Shown here: piece after piece, positions 11,659 through 20,217 of the stretch | Layout: each line of letters opens with the position of its first letter | Position numbering within the stretch: position 1 is the stretch's first letter | From: Blastomussa wellsi | Taxonomy: Eukaryota; Cnidaria; Anthozoa; Scleractinia; Plerogyridae | Direction of reading: 5' to 3' | Length of the DNA: 64,000 nucleotides | Assembly: GCA_947652115.1 (NCBI GenBank) | Contig: OX393562.1 | Location: 11,374,646 to 11,438,645 of the forward strand | Notes under the pieces: model-generated | Told to the model about the DNA's origin: nothing | The model's input: only the letters and a program-made list of their open reading frames with translations | Database searches by the model: none | Program-made: the position numbers and the translations under genes

Positions 11659-14600
11659 CTGACTTTGTTTCTGAGAAAAGAGTTGTGTTTGTCTTGCTTT
11701 AAGAAGACGGAAACTGCTTCAGCCAATTTTATTTTATTTACTAGTCAAAGTGGCTAGTGGAAATTGTAAACCCACTAGCCAAAACTAAATTTCTACTAGT
11801 CTGTGGCTAGTTGGCTACCATTAGTGTTGAGCCCTGAGTATGTTTGTGATGTTGCACAATGTCATACATGCGTACATGTACATATGTAGGGTGCATGTGC
11901 CTGCAAGCTATGCCGCTAGCCATTTTGACCCTGAAAAATGAAAGGCATGGTTCACCAATTTCTATGATTATTGGATCCTGCTCTGTGGCTGTTCAGGCAG
12001 CCAGAGCTGCACTAAAATTGCCTGCATTTAATTTAGAGGTTTACAGAATTGCAAGTTAAAAGTGTGATACAGATTTATGAGATAGTATAAAGGTTCCTTC
12101 CAGATGAGAGCTAGCAAATAAGTCAAGTAAGTCAAGTCAAAGGTTCCTTGGTTTCCAATACATTTTGTGATTTAGAAATTCATGACCTCGAGACTAACAC
12201 TGCCGATCAAGAGGCATTTGTAATACACACCTGCAGGTCAAAGAATTTACTGTATCTTCTGTAAACAACATTAACACTTCCATCAGACCAAGTGACATTA
12301 ATGACATAAACCTACAAGCAAAATAGCTATTGTTATATAAAACTGACTGACAATCAATTTCTATACATTCCCAAACGTGATTTCATTTATATGGGGACTA
12401 AGTCCTTAAGCAATTAGACTAGGTAAAAGGTAAAGTCTGCATTCGGGCCTAGTGGCCCATCAGGCCGGAACTTATCCTGGTTTCTGTAGCATGAAGCGAC
12501 AGAGAGTATTTCTCCCCCCCCCCCCCTGGATGGGATGCTAGTCCATCGCAGGGTTAACCCCCAGCAGAAAATTTGCCGGTACCCATTTATACACCTGGGT
12601 GAACAGAGGCACTGTGAGGAAAAAGTGTCTTGCCCAAGAACACAACGCAGTGCCCTGGCTAGAGCCTCGAACCAGGACCATTTCGACCCGGAGTCCAGTG
12701 CCTTAGCCATTAGGCCACTGTGCCTCCCACAACAACTAGGAGTTATCTATGATTGAAAATAGACAACAAGGCAGACTAGTCTTATTGTTTTATAAGAAAC
12801 TCTAATGGAATGACAGCAATGACATTATCAATAACACAATTGAGAAAAAGAAGCCTGAAGAAAATTCAAGACTTCAACAAGTTTCAAACCTAAAACCTCT
12901 GCAACATTAGTGCCATGCTTTACCAGTGGTAAGCATGATGTATAGCGTCATGTGAGCCCACTCTACATAAAAGGGTTTTTTGCGTAAGGTTGTAAAAACC
13001 TGCTTTTGAGCCAAACTTCTCAATAGACCTATTGTACAACCCATGATAATGCATTCACAAATTTGTATGGTTGAATCATCCCTTGTCAAAATGAACTATA
13101 CTTTTAGTTCCAGAGTTGTCACTGAAGGCTGCAGCCAGGGAATTTCCCCAGCTACTAAGAGTGTGAGCCCAGGCTACTTTGAAACAAAACCAACACACTG
13201 GAAAGTGAGAAATGCATCAAACAAAAAAATTCCCCGGCTGCTTTTTTACTTTCCCCGCAAACTTGAGAAATTAGTGACAGATTGTCCACAGCCAAAATTT
13301 TAAAACATTAGAACTGATACAGAGTTTGAATTTTTAAACAGGCAAAATATTGCATTTTAATATTTTCTGAAACATGTCTTTAAGACATTTATTTTATTTT
13401 GCATGACTGTTTAATCATAACCAATTTCTAATACTAAATGAAATTTTGAGATATGTTCACAAGGGAAGATATTGAGAAAAATGGGAAAATGCCTTTGAAA
13501 CTACTATCGCCATGTCTCTGCTATTAAATGCCTGGTCTTTAATTTTGGCTGTTTATTAGCATATTATCCAGGGCACATCCCATTCAACCAAAAATTCTGT
13601 TTGAACTTCCAAAATTTTCATGTGCTGAAAGGAGTGGCGTTTTCCACTTGACTGAACTGGGCACATCAATATGGCAGATTTGTAGTCCAACTCTTACTTG
13701 ACGATTTCACAAGTTAAATGACAATATCCCAGTGAACAACGTACAACCATACAAGCTGCCTAAAGGCCATTTCCAGTCCATACTGCACAGTCTCGGGATT
13801 TGTTTACATTTGTTTTGAATTCGTTGATATGTTACACTTTGGTAACTGCATACATGAAGTTTGAGTCCGCCATTGCAGGTCGTTTGAGTTCTCGATGAGC
13901 TGAAACCCCAGGGGGGTACTTGGGATTTCAAGTGACGGGGATGATCGAATGGAGCCAAAACTCAAGACCCAAAAAATCCCTAAGGCTTCCAGCAAAAAAC
14001 CCAAAAAAATCCCTGGACCAAAAATTAACCCCAAAAAATCCCATGCCGTGTAAAGCGACACCATAGTTAACTATTAAACAACAGCAAAACACGTTTGTTT
14101 GTACTTTATTCACAGAACTATGCAGCCAGGGCACTACCGATTCTTTTTAATACCCCCCAAAAATCCCTACTCAAATCAAGCTACCCAAAAAATACTTGCC
14201 AAATGTTTGTACCCAAAAAAATCCCGGAATCGAAAATTTCAAACCCAAAAAAATCCTTCAATCATTCCCATCACTTGAAATCCCAAGTACCCCCCCTGGG
14301 GCTTAAAACGTCGGTTTGGAATATCATCAAGGTTCGTCTACTCTTTATTATTGTTTTGCAAGGATATTGGATGTTAATAATGAAGAAAAAAGTAAGTTTT
14401 TACCCATAATTTTCATTTTGACTTGTTTACATTCCACCCTGTGAGACTTGATAAACACTGGAGTACAGACTGGAAATGGCCTTTAACAAGGAGAAGTAAA
14501 TATTTGAAGGTCAATCATTCAAGATATGAACAAAAGAAATGCATGAACGTCTCTCCCACAAACTGGAGGAATATCCGTACAAAATTTATTGCCACAGAAA

Positions 14601-15116
14601 TCAAAACATGTCAAAGAAATAATTCTCAGAATTTTTGGTCCAATGGGTCGTGCCACCAATTCCCTGTATCAGACACATCAGCGGGTAATCATGGTAGCTG
14701 TATTCAACAGAGAAAAAGAAACTTTTGCTTAGGTGTGAGTTTAATTCAGATTTTTGTTCTCAGATTTTTGTTCTCACGTGTTGAGTACAACTATAACTAC
14801 CGCGATTCACTGCAGCAGTGTTGGATAGCGGGAACTCGGCAAGCTACAACAAATATTGTCAAGAGAAAGAACATTTAACGAATATTTTACAAGAGGTTAG
14901 GCTTTGGATGTTATAGCCCTCAAAATTGTTAGCTCGTTGTGATACACAAAGCTTACGGAAACGGCTCAACAAGAGATCAACAAATCACTATTTTAATAGC
15001 GGACCGATTACATGTAATCTCATTTCAATCTCTACAATACTTACGTAATGCTTGCTTGGTATTTTTCGTTTCTGGATGTCAACAATTTTAACATCTGTCA
15101 AACTTCTTCGCGACAT
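1482..15116 (-). CDS. SH3PXD2-like (TKS adaptor family) gene, exons 1-5, PX domain; continues past left edge
   Basis: Five exons at 15045-15116, 12231-12311, 2706-2781, 1902-1978 and 1482-1576 all have GT and AG splice ends, and their phases join without a break (0, 0, 1, 0, then 2 at the open end). Together they encode about 133 residues that read as a PX domain. Visible motifs are [27 protein letters not shown] (the basic phosphoinositide-binding segment), [30 protein letters not shown] cut at the exon end, and [12 protein letters not shown]. In known SH3PXD2 proteins this PX domain binds membrane phosphoinositides and is followed by several SH3 domains that scaffold podosome and invadopodium assembly. 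The SH3 exons are not in the window. p47phox-like adaptors are the nearest alternative, but the N-terminal block fits SH3PXD2 better. Intron 2 is 9.4 kb and full of transposons. Confidence 0.85.
1902..1978 (-). CDS. SH3PXD2-like exon 4
   Basis: 77-nt exon with acceptor CAATGTGTAG and a weaker donor GTTAGG. The first two bases complete a glycine codon from exon 3. It encodes [20 protein letters not shown] and SDYCK, the helix region of the PX fold. Confidence 0.85.
2706..2781 (-). CDS. SH3PXD2-like exon 3
   Basis: 76-nt exon with acceptor TTTTAACAG and donor GTACGG. It encodes [20 protein letters not shown] and LPFLPG, including the proline-rich loop of the PX domain. It ends in phase 1. Confidence 0.85.
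2961..3030 (+). repeat. tRNA-like sequence, probable SINE head remnant
   Basis: TGGCTGAATGG (2967-2977) resembles an internal A box and GAGTTCAGATCCC (3010-3022) a B box, at about tRNA spacing. The flanking stems do not pair well, so this is more likely a decayed tRNA-derived SINE head than a working tRNA gene. It lies in intron 2 of the host gene. Confidence 0.4.
3106..3516. mobile_element. foldback MITE with ~185-bp inverted arms
   Basis: Bases 3106-3290 and 3333-3516 are inverted copies of each other with only a 42-nt centre. For example CTTTGCACCGG in the left arm returns as the complement of CTGGTGCAAAGG in the right, and AATAGACCCAC returns inverted. There is no coding capacity. The structure is that of a non-autonomous DNA transposon, superfamily undetermined. 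The arms have drifted, so it is not recent. Confidence 0.75.
3517..4489. other. intron sequence, nothing recognised
   Basis: AT-rich intron 2 sequence of the host gene. No ORF, hairpin or repeat that I can support. Confidence 0.5.
4490..5757 (+). mobile_element. Penelope-like element, 5'-truncated and broken (RT C-terminus + GIY-YIG)
   Basis: The plus strand encodes the end of a Penelope-type reverse transcriptase, with the catalytic RYIDDCIG at about 4503-4526, then [20 protein letters not shown] and a conserved linker. A TAA at 5154-5156 and a frameshift near 5230 separate this from a GIY-YIG endonuclease domain ([20 protein letters not shown] at about 5299-5358) ending at 5559. The element then carries a hammerhead-like motif at 5652-5690. 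The N-terminal RT half is missing. It is inserted in intron 2 of the host gene, on the opposite strand to the gene, and cannot be active. Confidence 0.85.
5652..5690 (+). ncRNA. hammerhead ribozyme-like motif of the Penelope element
   Basis: CCGACGA, then GGGC-TAAC-GCTC as stem II, then GAAAC and GTC fit the hammerhead core. Flanking GATTC/GAATC and GCT/AGC can form stem I around the predicted cleavage site after GTC. Stem III would be only 1-2 bp. Minimal hammerheads of this kind are known in Penelope-like elements. The core has C where U4 is expected, which may weaken cleavage. Confidence 0.6.
5875..6500. repeat. 0.6-kb dispersed repeat R1, copy 1
   Basis: It aligns in inverted orientation with 48845-49445 over about 0.6 kb, including AAATAAACAATTT, TGTGCGGTGTGCCG and the block ATATATTTTTAGT. 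Both copies hold the remains of an inner hairpin (about 6090-6130 here). There is no coding capacity. It lies between the Penelope element and the LINE in intron 2. Confidence 0.65.
6585..7149 (+). CDS. LINE ORF1 (coiled coil + RNA-binding), 5'-truncated
   Basis: The frame is open from the 5' junction; the first ATG is at 6601. A short coiled coil ([17 protein letters not shown]) is followed by [14 protein letters not shown], the start of the L1-type RRM-like domain, and an end rich in Lys and Arg. ORF1 proteins coat LINE RNA. Upstream sequence is missing because of 5' truncation, so the natural start is probably lost. Confidence 0.8.
7584..11342 (+). CDS. LINE ORF2: endonuclease-reverse transcriptase, intact
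   Basis: 1252 codons without a break. The N-terminus is an apurinic-type endonuclease ([35 protein letters not shown] near residue 147; [10 protein letters not shown] near 235). The reverse transcriptase follows, with [35 protein letters not shown] near 660 and the catalytic [10 protein letters not shown] near 704. A C-terminal zinc-knuckle module CTFC...HLFFSC sits near 1130, as in the L1/Tx1 group. The protein nicks target DNA and copies its own RNA there. It starts 435 nt after ORF1. All catalytic motifs seen are intact. Confidence 0.93.
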   Translation: MGINFKLLSLNARGIRSFEKRKAVFAWLMNQQADICFLQETYSTKEIENSWKMQWKGDMFFSHGSEHSRGVLILVKNSLEFELKSVRQDSQGRFLLLEAIVQDQKFVFLNVYAPNKTSEQILFFDQIKDELDRMDIDDECRIAAGGDFNVILDSKLDGQGGNPKLKETVNLIENICLTHDLVDIWRVRNPTLKRFTWSQKKPLVQRRLDFWLVDDALQEDVDQTGIIPSIKSDHSAIVLVIKSIENQTHGPSFWKFNASLLNDGDYVALIKNNYPVWLEEFKEVVDPRLFWDLIKYKIRQVTIAYSKEKARERKAKLSETEKKLQHCQELYDEDPSTENMKELEILKTEYDLLYDYIAQGAIVRSRARWYEQGEKSNKYFLNLESSRGKKSSLRKCFVNDQTQTTNPESILNELCRFYSNLYQENPDSWSETQTDSFLRGISMPKLSDAQKFECEEKLAISECYNSLKTFQKNKTPGNDGLTAEFYLAFWPIFGKHLVASFNYSHDHGELSNSQKQAVITLLEKKGKDKRFIKNWRPISLINVDTKIASKALAKRLESILPELIHCNQNAYVQGRSIFDAVRTIEDVIEYTKHTNNAGILITIDFEKAFDSVNHKFLFKVLQKFNFGSSFIQWIRTLYSRVSSCVINNGFASNYFMIKRGVRQGDPLSPLLFILSLEVLACSIRQNEKIEGIKIGKEEVKLALFADDLSCFVKNRSSYEQLNTSLGNFTAISGLKVNSEKTEFFCLGPKKLESFPYEFKTSLKILGVYFSYNQLLRKKDNFEGILNSVKKTLNMWKWRGLTLVGKIQIVKTFAIPKFMSKAALVYVSKDLIQAVNKELYGFIWNGKDKVKRSALINDIEHGGLKMLDIECMIKAQRIMCLKKYIEDYVSPWKILLDHYLRNLGGKFVLKCQFDTCKLPVSLPAFYKDCLDVWSSLTKTDVESYGDIMNQVIWNNKNILRDGKSIYQPVFHKCGIRKVGDLISNDRVFLKSEKVVQAQLSQSQLFVLMGIVNTLPSEWRSIMKGNVFTPPLPLKESFHFLSVKGEIIDILNIRSKDVYREFCSYKSTPPTAQAKWEGEYPSLLGEWTKIYSLPFKVSLDTKLRAFQYKFLNRIIYMNDKLFAFKIIDSPYCTFCKNEVESPEHLFFSCKVVDMFWKEVLSWIALLSNEVKDISFHDVFFGKFNVHKDFMIINHILLLGKFFIYRCKLDKKEPSLEVFKVKLKATYKLELYVARKNDVLSKHYAKWEAFISTLS
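11593..11656 (+). other. A-rich 3' tail of the LINE
   Basis: About 65 nt of nearly pure A, interrupted by a few T near its start, follows a 250-nt 3' UTR. It ends exactly at the target duplication. Confidence 0.9.
11664..12230. other. intron sequence, nothing recognised
   Basis: Host intron 2 between the LINE and exon 2. It holds degenerate short repeats around GTGGCTAGTGG and CCACTAGCC (about 11740-11815) but no gene. Confidence 0.45.
12231..12311 (-). CDS. SH3PXD2-like exon 2
   Basis: 81-nt phase-0 exon with acceptor GCTTGTAG and donor GTGTGT. It encodes [20 protein letters not shown] and SKFFDLQ, the core of the PX domain with its basic lipid-binding segment. Confidence 0.9.
12421..12728 (-). 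mobile_element. tRNA-derived SINE, nearly full length
   Basis: Read on the minus strand it starts GGGAGGCACAGTGGCCTAAT, with an A box (TGGCCTAATGG) and a B box (GGTTCGAGGCT). It then has a conserved body with TGGGCAAGACAC, CATCCCATCCAG, a long G run and GCTTCATGCTA, and ends near GTAAAG. A truncated second copy is at 54-174. It is transcribed by RNA polymerase III and mobilised by a partner LINE, as for the class. It is inserted in intron 1 of the host gene. Confidence 0.75.
12729..13760. other. intron 1 sequence, nothing recognised
   Basis: Ordinary intron sequence between the SINE and the inverted-repeat elements. Small ORFs only, without protein-like composition. Confidence 0.45.
13761..14485. 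mobile_element. inverted-repeat element (outer), with a second one nested inside
   Basis: TAAAGGCCATTTCCAGTC (13761-13778) returns as its exact complement at 14468-14485, and weaker inverted similarity continues inward past GTTTAC. A second inverted-repeat element occupies 13906-14301. No ORF in the outer part looks like a transposase. Confidence 0.5.
13906..14301. mobile_element. inner MITE with CCCCAGGGGGGTACTTGGGA ends
   Basis: The left end (13906-13934) and right end (14272-14301) are inverted copies of about 29 bp. Between them the motif CCCAAAAAAATCCC and close variants recur about nine times. There is no coding capacity, so this is a non-autonomous DNA element. The family is not recognised. 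Confidence 0.7.
14486..15044. other. intron 1 sequence, nothing recognised
   Basis: Sequence between the nested MITEs and exon 1. A plus-strand frame of 151 codons lies here but shows no protein-like motif and overlaps the MITE end. Confidence 0.45.
15045..15116 (-). CDS. SH3PXD2-like exon 1 (start codon)
   Basis: ATG at 15116 followed by 24 codons, [20 protein letters not shown] then SKHY, and donor GTAAGT. This matches the N-terminus expected before the PX domain in the family. Upstream in frame there are more codons, but this Met gives the family-like start. Confidence 0.8.
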
Positions 15117-15243
15117 CGTTTGAATTTTGGAAGAGAACTTAATTCGGTTCTGTAAAAGCGATGTAGACAAGTGAGCCTGCGAACAGCCGGAAATGAAACC
15201 CACTCGCCCGCCCACACACCCACCCCACCCTACTTCGAATGGT

Positions 15244-15565
15244 TCGAAGTAGTAGATAGTGTAGTTAATGAATACCACCTGGTACCCACCGTAGATATAC
15301 CAAGTTCGGAACCCCCCCCCCCCCCAACTGCGGAAAACAACCAGTTTGCACATCACTTCCTATTGGTGAAGACGAGATTTCGAAACGCCAGGGGAACACC
15401 GCCAAGGCGGTGAAGGGCCTCCAACCAAGGGGGAAGAAATCTAATTTTAACAAACAAGGAAGCAAAGATGCAAACAAAACTGCGCTGTTGGGGGGGTTCC
15501 GAACTTGGTATATCTACGGTGGGTACTGCGGTGTGTATTCATTAACTACACTATCTACTACTTCG
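15244..15565. repeat. 77-bp inverted repeat with 167-bp spacer
   Basis: Bases 15244-15321 and 15489-15565 are inverted copies containing GTAGTAGATAGTGTAGTTAA and GGTATATCTACGGTGGGTAC with few mismatches. Runs of C and G sit at the inner ends. It lies just upstream of the host start exon and just before the first viral-type gene. It could be a small foldback element or a remnant of the terminal repeat of element A. Confidence 0.75.
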
Positions 15566-15723
15566 AGGAAGGACAACCCCCAGGCCGGCGCAGCTGTGCC
15601 GAACGAGGGGGGTGGTAGCAGCGAGGGTTACGCAAGAAACCGCTTTCAACTTGTTTCAACCTACGTTTCACACAATTAGACAGAAGCGGCAGTTCACAAG
15701 ACAGAAGCGCGCCGCCCTCAAAA

Positions 15724-16026
15724 ATGGTACACGAAGCAAACAACTGCATGTGGTTGCTGCGAAATCGGCAAAAGAACTGCGGCAAACGGTGTGTCGGGGA
15801 ATATTGCGCACAGCATAACTGGCAAATAAAAAAAGGAATGCAAAAGCCAGCACCATGCCGCAGCTGCGGCATCGGAGTATTGACCGACTACCGACTATGC
15901 GCGCATTGCTACGGGCTCTCGCTAAAACAGCGGCTTACATGCATAGAGAAAAAAGCAAAGAAAAAATATGAACTTGTTTTGCCCGAGCTGATGTCTTGCA
16001 AACTTGACAAAAGAGCAAGCAGTTAG
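15724..16026 (+). CDS. small Cys-rich protein, element A
   Basis: 100 residues with Cys/His groups NCGKRCVGEYCAQHN and PCRSCGIG...RLCAHCYG, then a Lys-rich helix. The spacing suggests two small zinc-binding modules. The frame is unbroken and sits 80 bp upstream of the first PolB, on the same strand. I take it as a conserved accessory gene of this element type. Function is unknown; a nucleic-acid-binding role is inference. Confidence 0.6.
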   Translation: MVHEANNCMWLLRNRQKNCGKRCVGEYCAQHNWQIKKGMQKPAPCRSCGIGVLTDYRLCAHCYGLSLKQRLTCIEKKAKKKYELVLPELMSCKLDKRASS

Positions 16027-16104
16027 AGATTTGCACACTTATTAAAAAGACAACCAGTTAGAGAATTGCGTTAAAAAGAAATTATTTTCCCCGCACATTA
16101 TACG

Positions 16105-19100
16105 ATGGCTGAGCAAGCAACGTGGCAGGATTTAGAACAAGCACTCGCGGAAATTGATTTTGAAAAACTGTTAGAACAAATAAAACCCCAAATTCGGAAT
16201 GTGTTTGATGAACGCATACCCCCGGAAGCCCTAGAGCGTCTGCCCGAACCTCTGCTTCCAAAACTCTACAGGCCCAGAGCACCCCCAAGGCAAAAAAGAG
16301 GGACAACAAACAACGTTCTAAAAATGTTTGATCCAGTCCCTACCCAGAAAGTCAAATCGAAAGAGAACTACAGTCAATCTCTTGCATGGTTCCTTAACGA
16401 ACCAGAAGCTGAGGGAACGGAAGCAGGGCGACGATTCATTAGATGGACGGTCAAAGGGCAGACCAAAAACCTCACAGAATTTTCCATGAAAAAGATTCGA
16501 GAGGGCGTTGACACATCGATGTATGTGAGGCACAACTATTCTCATTGGCTGCAAAACGTCGAGGATGGAACGCTGATCTTGTTTTATAAAAATTCAGGAG
16601 GGTCACCTTGGATAAGTGAACTTTCTGAAGCAGAAAAATGGCTGAATGAAAAGGAGGAGGTGCGTCTACAAGTTGACGACATCGAAAGACCGGACACAAA
16701 GTGGGTGTTCAGGGGCTTTTCAGATGTCTATGTGAAGGTTGTGCTTGACCGCCAGCCTTTGTTGGGCACAGGCCCCTTGCCTGACTGGCTACGCAACCTT
16801 GCTCGTGGGCGTGCTGGGACAATGGTGGCGTTGGACACCTACCATGATAATTTGTGTCTCTTGCGCTGCATTGCTGTGCATCGAAGAGCCCGGCCTGATC
16901 GAAGTACAGCAGCAGTCCGTGAGCTTGTCAAGAGTTTCTTCAATTTCGCAGGCGCTCCAAACGACATGCCAAAAACATCTCTTGACGAATTAGACAGGGT
17001 TGAAAGGCATCTAAACAAAAAAGTCGATTTTTCAAAGTGGCACGGCATCAAAGTTTATCAGCCTGAACTGGGAGAAGGCGGCTAAGTGGTTTGGCATCTT
17101 AGAAGAAACCCGCCGGCCAAGCTGAAAAATATTCTGACAATCGGCATTTACGAGGTGCAGGCCTTTTTGATAAAAAACATTGCAAAACTCGCAAAAATTT
17201 ATGCATGTGTTCATTGTAGTGCGAGATTTACACAAGCTGGCAGTCTTCAACGGCATGCCCAAACGTGCGCCCAAGGGAATACAATAATCGATTGTCCGGG
17301 TGAAAAAGTTGAAGCCCCGCAGACATCATTCGAAAAGACTTTCTATCAAAAAAATCGAGCTTCCCCAGAATCGCTGCGTTGGCTAGACCGAGAAGCCAAG
17401 CGGCGGAAAATTCACATCCACCACGCAATGTGTCGACACGTAGGCGAGAGGATGGTTGAGGGGGCACCAGTCGACGGTTACCACCATGAAACAAAGACCG
17501 TATTTCAATATCACGGCTGCTACTGGCACGGTTGCCGAAAATGTTACCCGCACGATCGCGACAAAATCATCGCCCGTTTCGACCAAACGCGCGAAGACAG
17601 AAGGCCACGCAGAGGCGCACAAGAACGCTCCGAGAGGCCGCCTACCGCGTGATCGAGGTTTGGGCGTGTCAAGTTGAAGAAAGCGATGCAAAACTCCCGC
17701 AGACTGAAACCAAAAGTTACCCACACGCAATCTTGTACGATTTCGAGGCGTACGGCGACTCCAACCAACGAAAGGAGCCAACATCCATGCTAACGATCGA
17801 GAACGTGCACGTACCAATCTCGGTGAGCATCGGTGACACACTCAAGAGAGAGCTCACCTACAACTGCGAAAGAGACCCCGCTCTCCTGATACACAAGTTT
17901 ATGGAAGAGCTGAACAGACGCGGAAAAAACATCCGAACCCAAGTCCGGGCGGAGTTTGTGCCAGACGACGTGTGCCTGCTGCCGAAAAAGCAGTGGCTAA
18001 AACTTGATGAATGGTGCAACCAGGTGCCTGTCGTCGGTTTCAACTCGGGCAGCTACCATCTGAACATGATCAGAACAACTAGCCGACACAACCGGCAAAG
18101 TCAGAGTGGCGAAAAAAGGAAAAAAGATAATGTTCTTCTTGACCTGGGGCTTCCGTTTTCTCGACATAAACTATCATAATAAACAAGGGAAATGGTTCGG
18201 ATTTGCCGAAGTAGACATAGAGATTCCGGAGCCCTTGCAGCCAAAGTTCGAGGAAATGTGCCCGTTCTTCTTCGTCAAAAAGGTGCCGGACGAAGTCATC
18301 CCGGAACATATGTTCGAATATTTACGCCAAACAGGTAGAAATCGCGGAGACGGGCAAAAACTCGTCGGTGCGTTGTCCGCAGGGAGACTTTTGCTGTACG
18401 CCCCTCTGCTGCGTTGGTACGTTGACCACGGGGCGGTTATCACACATGTCCACCGGACAATCAACTACCAGCCGGGCAAGATCTTCCCGTGGTTCGTCGA
18501 CGAAGTCACCAAAGCGCGGCGGACAGGAGACGTGGAAAAAAAGCAAGGCGCTGCTGGCGGAGGTTTTCAAGTTGCTAGGGAACAGCGGGTACGGAAAGCT
18601 CATCGAAGCGTTGGAGCGGCAGACAAGCGTAATTTACACCAAAGATGAGAAGGTGGTCGACAGAGCCCTGCGAAGCGCGTTTTTCTCTGACCTTGATGAG
18701 ATCGGGCAGGCGTATGAGCTGGAAAGTCGCAAGACAAGGGTCACAATCAGGCGGCCGTTTCAGGTTGGAATCGCCGTGCGGATGCTGGAATTCTACTACG
18801 ATTTCCTCGACAGGTATTTCGACAGAAAAGATTTTGAGCTGATCCAGATGGACACAGACAGCAACTACATGGCCATCTCCGGGGAGTGTCTCGAGGATCT
18901 TGTCAGGCCGGAGCTGCAAGCGGAATTCGCGACGCAGAAGAAGCAGTGGCTGGCTTGGGACAAATGGAGCAGCCGCACGCCCGGGCTCTTCAAACTCGAG
19001 TGCGAGGGCAGTCGGATGATTGCGCTCTGCTCAAAGTGTTATTTCGTCGACGAGCCGGGCGAAAAGGATGCGGGACGGCCGGATGGTCACTTATGAGCAG

Positions 19101-19274
19101 CAGAAACTGGGGCTGAGCGCTTATTACGACAAAAGGTGGGTGCTGCCCGACGGGATACACACAGAACCAATAGAATTTCACGAGACCAAGTCAGACGGAG
19201 GAAGAGTGGTGTGTGGAGGGACAACCAGCAGCTCTTCACGCACAAAACCGCGCGTGGGCCCGTCGCGCAAATAG
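16105..19274 (+). pseudogene. protein-primed-type DNA polymerase B, lineage 1 (element A), wrecked
   Basis: Frames in order give an N-terminal segment with DNLCLLRCIAVHRRARPDRS, a CxxC...H zinc finger near 17200, VFQYHGCYWHGCRKCYP near 17500, exonuclease-like motifs DFEAYGD (about 17742) and VVGFNSGSYHLNMI (about 18027), then palm motifs KLLGNSGYGK (about 18575) and QMDTDSNYMAIS (about 18845). A TAA at 17083-17085 and frameshifts near 17640, 18110, 18535 and 19060 break it. The segment with ExoIII and palm motif A was not found, so an internal deletion is likely. Such polymerases copy Polinton and adintovirus genomes. The 3' end overlaps the convergent integrase. It cannot be functional. Confidence 0.85.
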
Positions 19275-20175
19275 TGAAGAACGGGTTGATTTGGTTTGAT
19301 CCAAATTCTTTCAATGTTATAAACTTTCAACGACCAGATCGGATCTGTGGCCCTTCTTGCGCCTCCTTCAAGCTCACCCGGATAGTAGAGATAGCGAACT
19401 TGGACAAAAGAGTGGAGGATTTTTTCGGCCTTCCCAACAGGCCGAAAATAAGGAGTGGCGGGCTGCGCAGAAACAGTGTTTTCTTTGATTGCTTCCGCGG
19501 GTTTTTTCCCCGTCAGCCGGGTTTTTTCGTTGTTCAAAGCGGCAACAACTGCAGGAAGTCTTTTCACCCACGCAGTGAACCGCTCGCCCTCTGGGAGACG
19601 CATTTCCACGGCGTACTGATGCCCGAACAAGCGTTCGGCAAGGGTGCGGTTGAAACGTTCTACAATGGCCTGGTCGCGGTGAATGTCAACGCGTCCGCGC
19701 CGGATATTTGTTTTGTGCTTTTCCATTTCTTTTGAGACGGCGCCCATGAATTCGCGCCCGGGATCAACCTGCAGCAGTTTTGGCCATTTCAAAGGCCCGC
19801 GTTTGTAAATCTTCAGAACGGCCTGGGCGACCTCATCAGAATTTTTCGAAGTCAAGGGTTCGGCCTCTTTGTAGCGGCTGGCCACGTCGACGGCGGTCAG
19901 TGCGTATTTGAAAACTTTGCGTCCGCGGGGCAGTTTGTCGTGTGGCAGAAAAAGAAGGTCCGCCTGGTGGACCGCATTGGGTGTGGGCACGTCGAATTTT
20001 GGTCGAGGAATGTGTCTCGGAGCGGGCAGGTAAATCTGCCAGAGGGCTTGCTTGGTCAGCCACTTTTTTGCGGCGTCTTCTGGCACCTTGGCGGCCTCGG
20101 ATAATTTTTTAACAGCGGCAAGGCATTTCCAATAGCCCACGGGGCGTAGTATATCTTTGCGAGTTTGGCATCCAT
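19178..20175 (-). pseudogene. retroviral-like integrase, element A (one frameshift near the start)
   Basis: From 20140 down the frame is open for 320 codons. It holds the DDE catalytic core: D in AVHQADLLFLPHDK, D in LLQVDPGREFMGAV, and E in HRDQAIVERFNRTLAERLF. A basic chromo-like C-terminus follows (RGFVREELLVVP). The ATG at 20173-20175 is one base out of frame, with the break near 20138. Polinton-type integrases insert the linear element DNA into the host. It is convergent with PolB 1 and nearly the same as the copy at 25423-26424. An internal start could in principle still give the catalytic core. Confidence 0.9.
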
Positions 20176-20217
20176 CACTATAAAAGAGAAAAAAGTTTAA
20201 AGGAACCGGAAGGCTGC

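Noticed and set aside
14423..14878. 151-codon ORF in intron 1 of the host gene
   Set aside because: It begins inside an inverted-repeat element, has no conserved pattern, and runs antisense to a gene with well-supported exons on either side.
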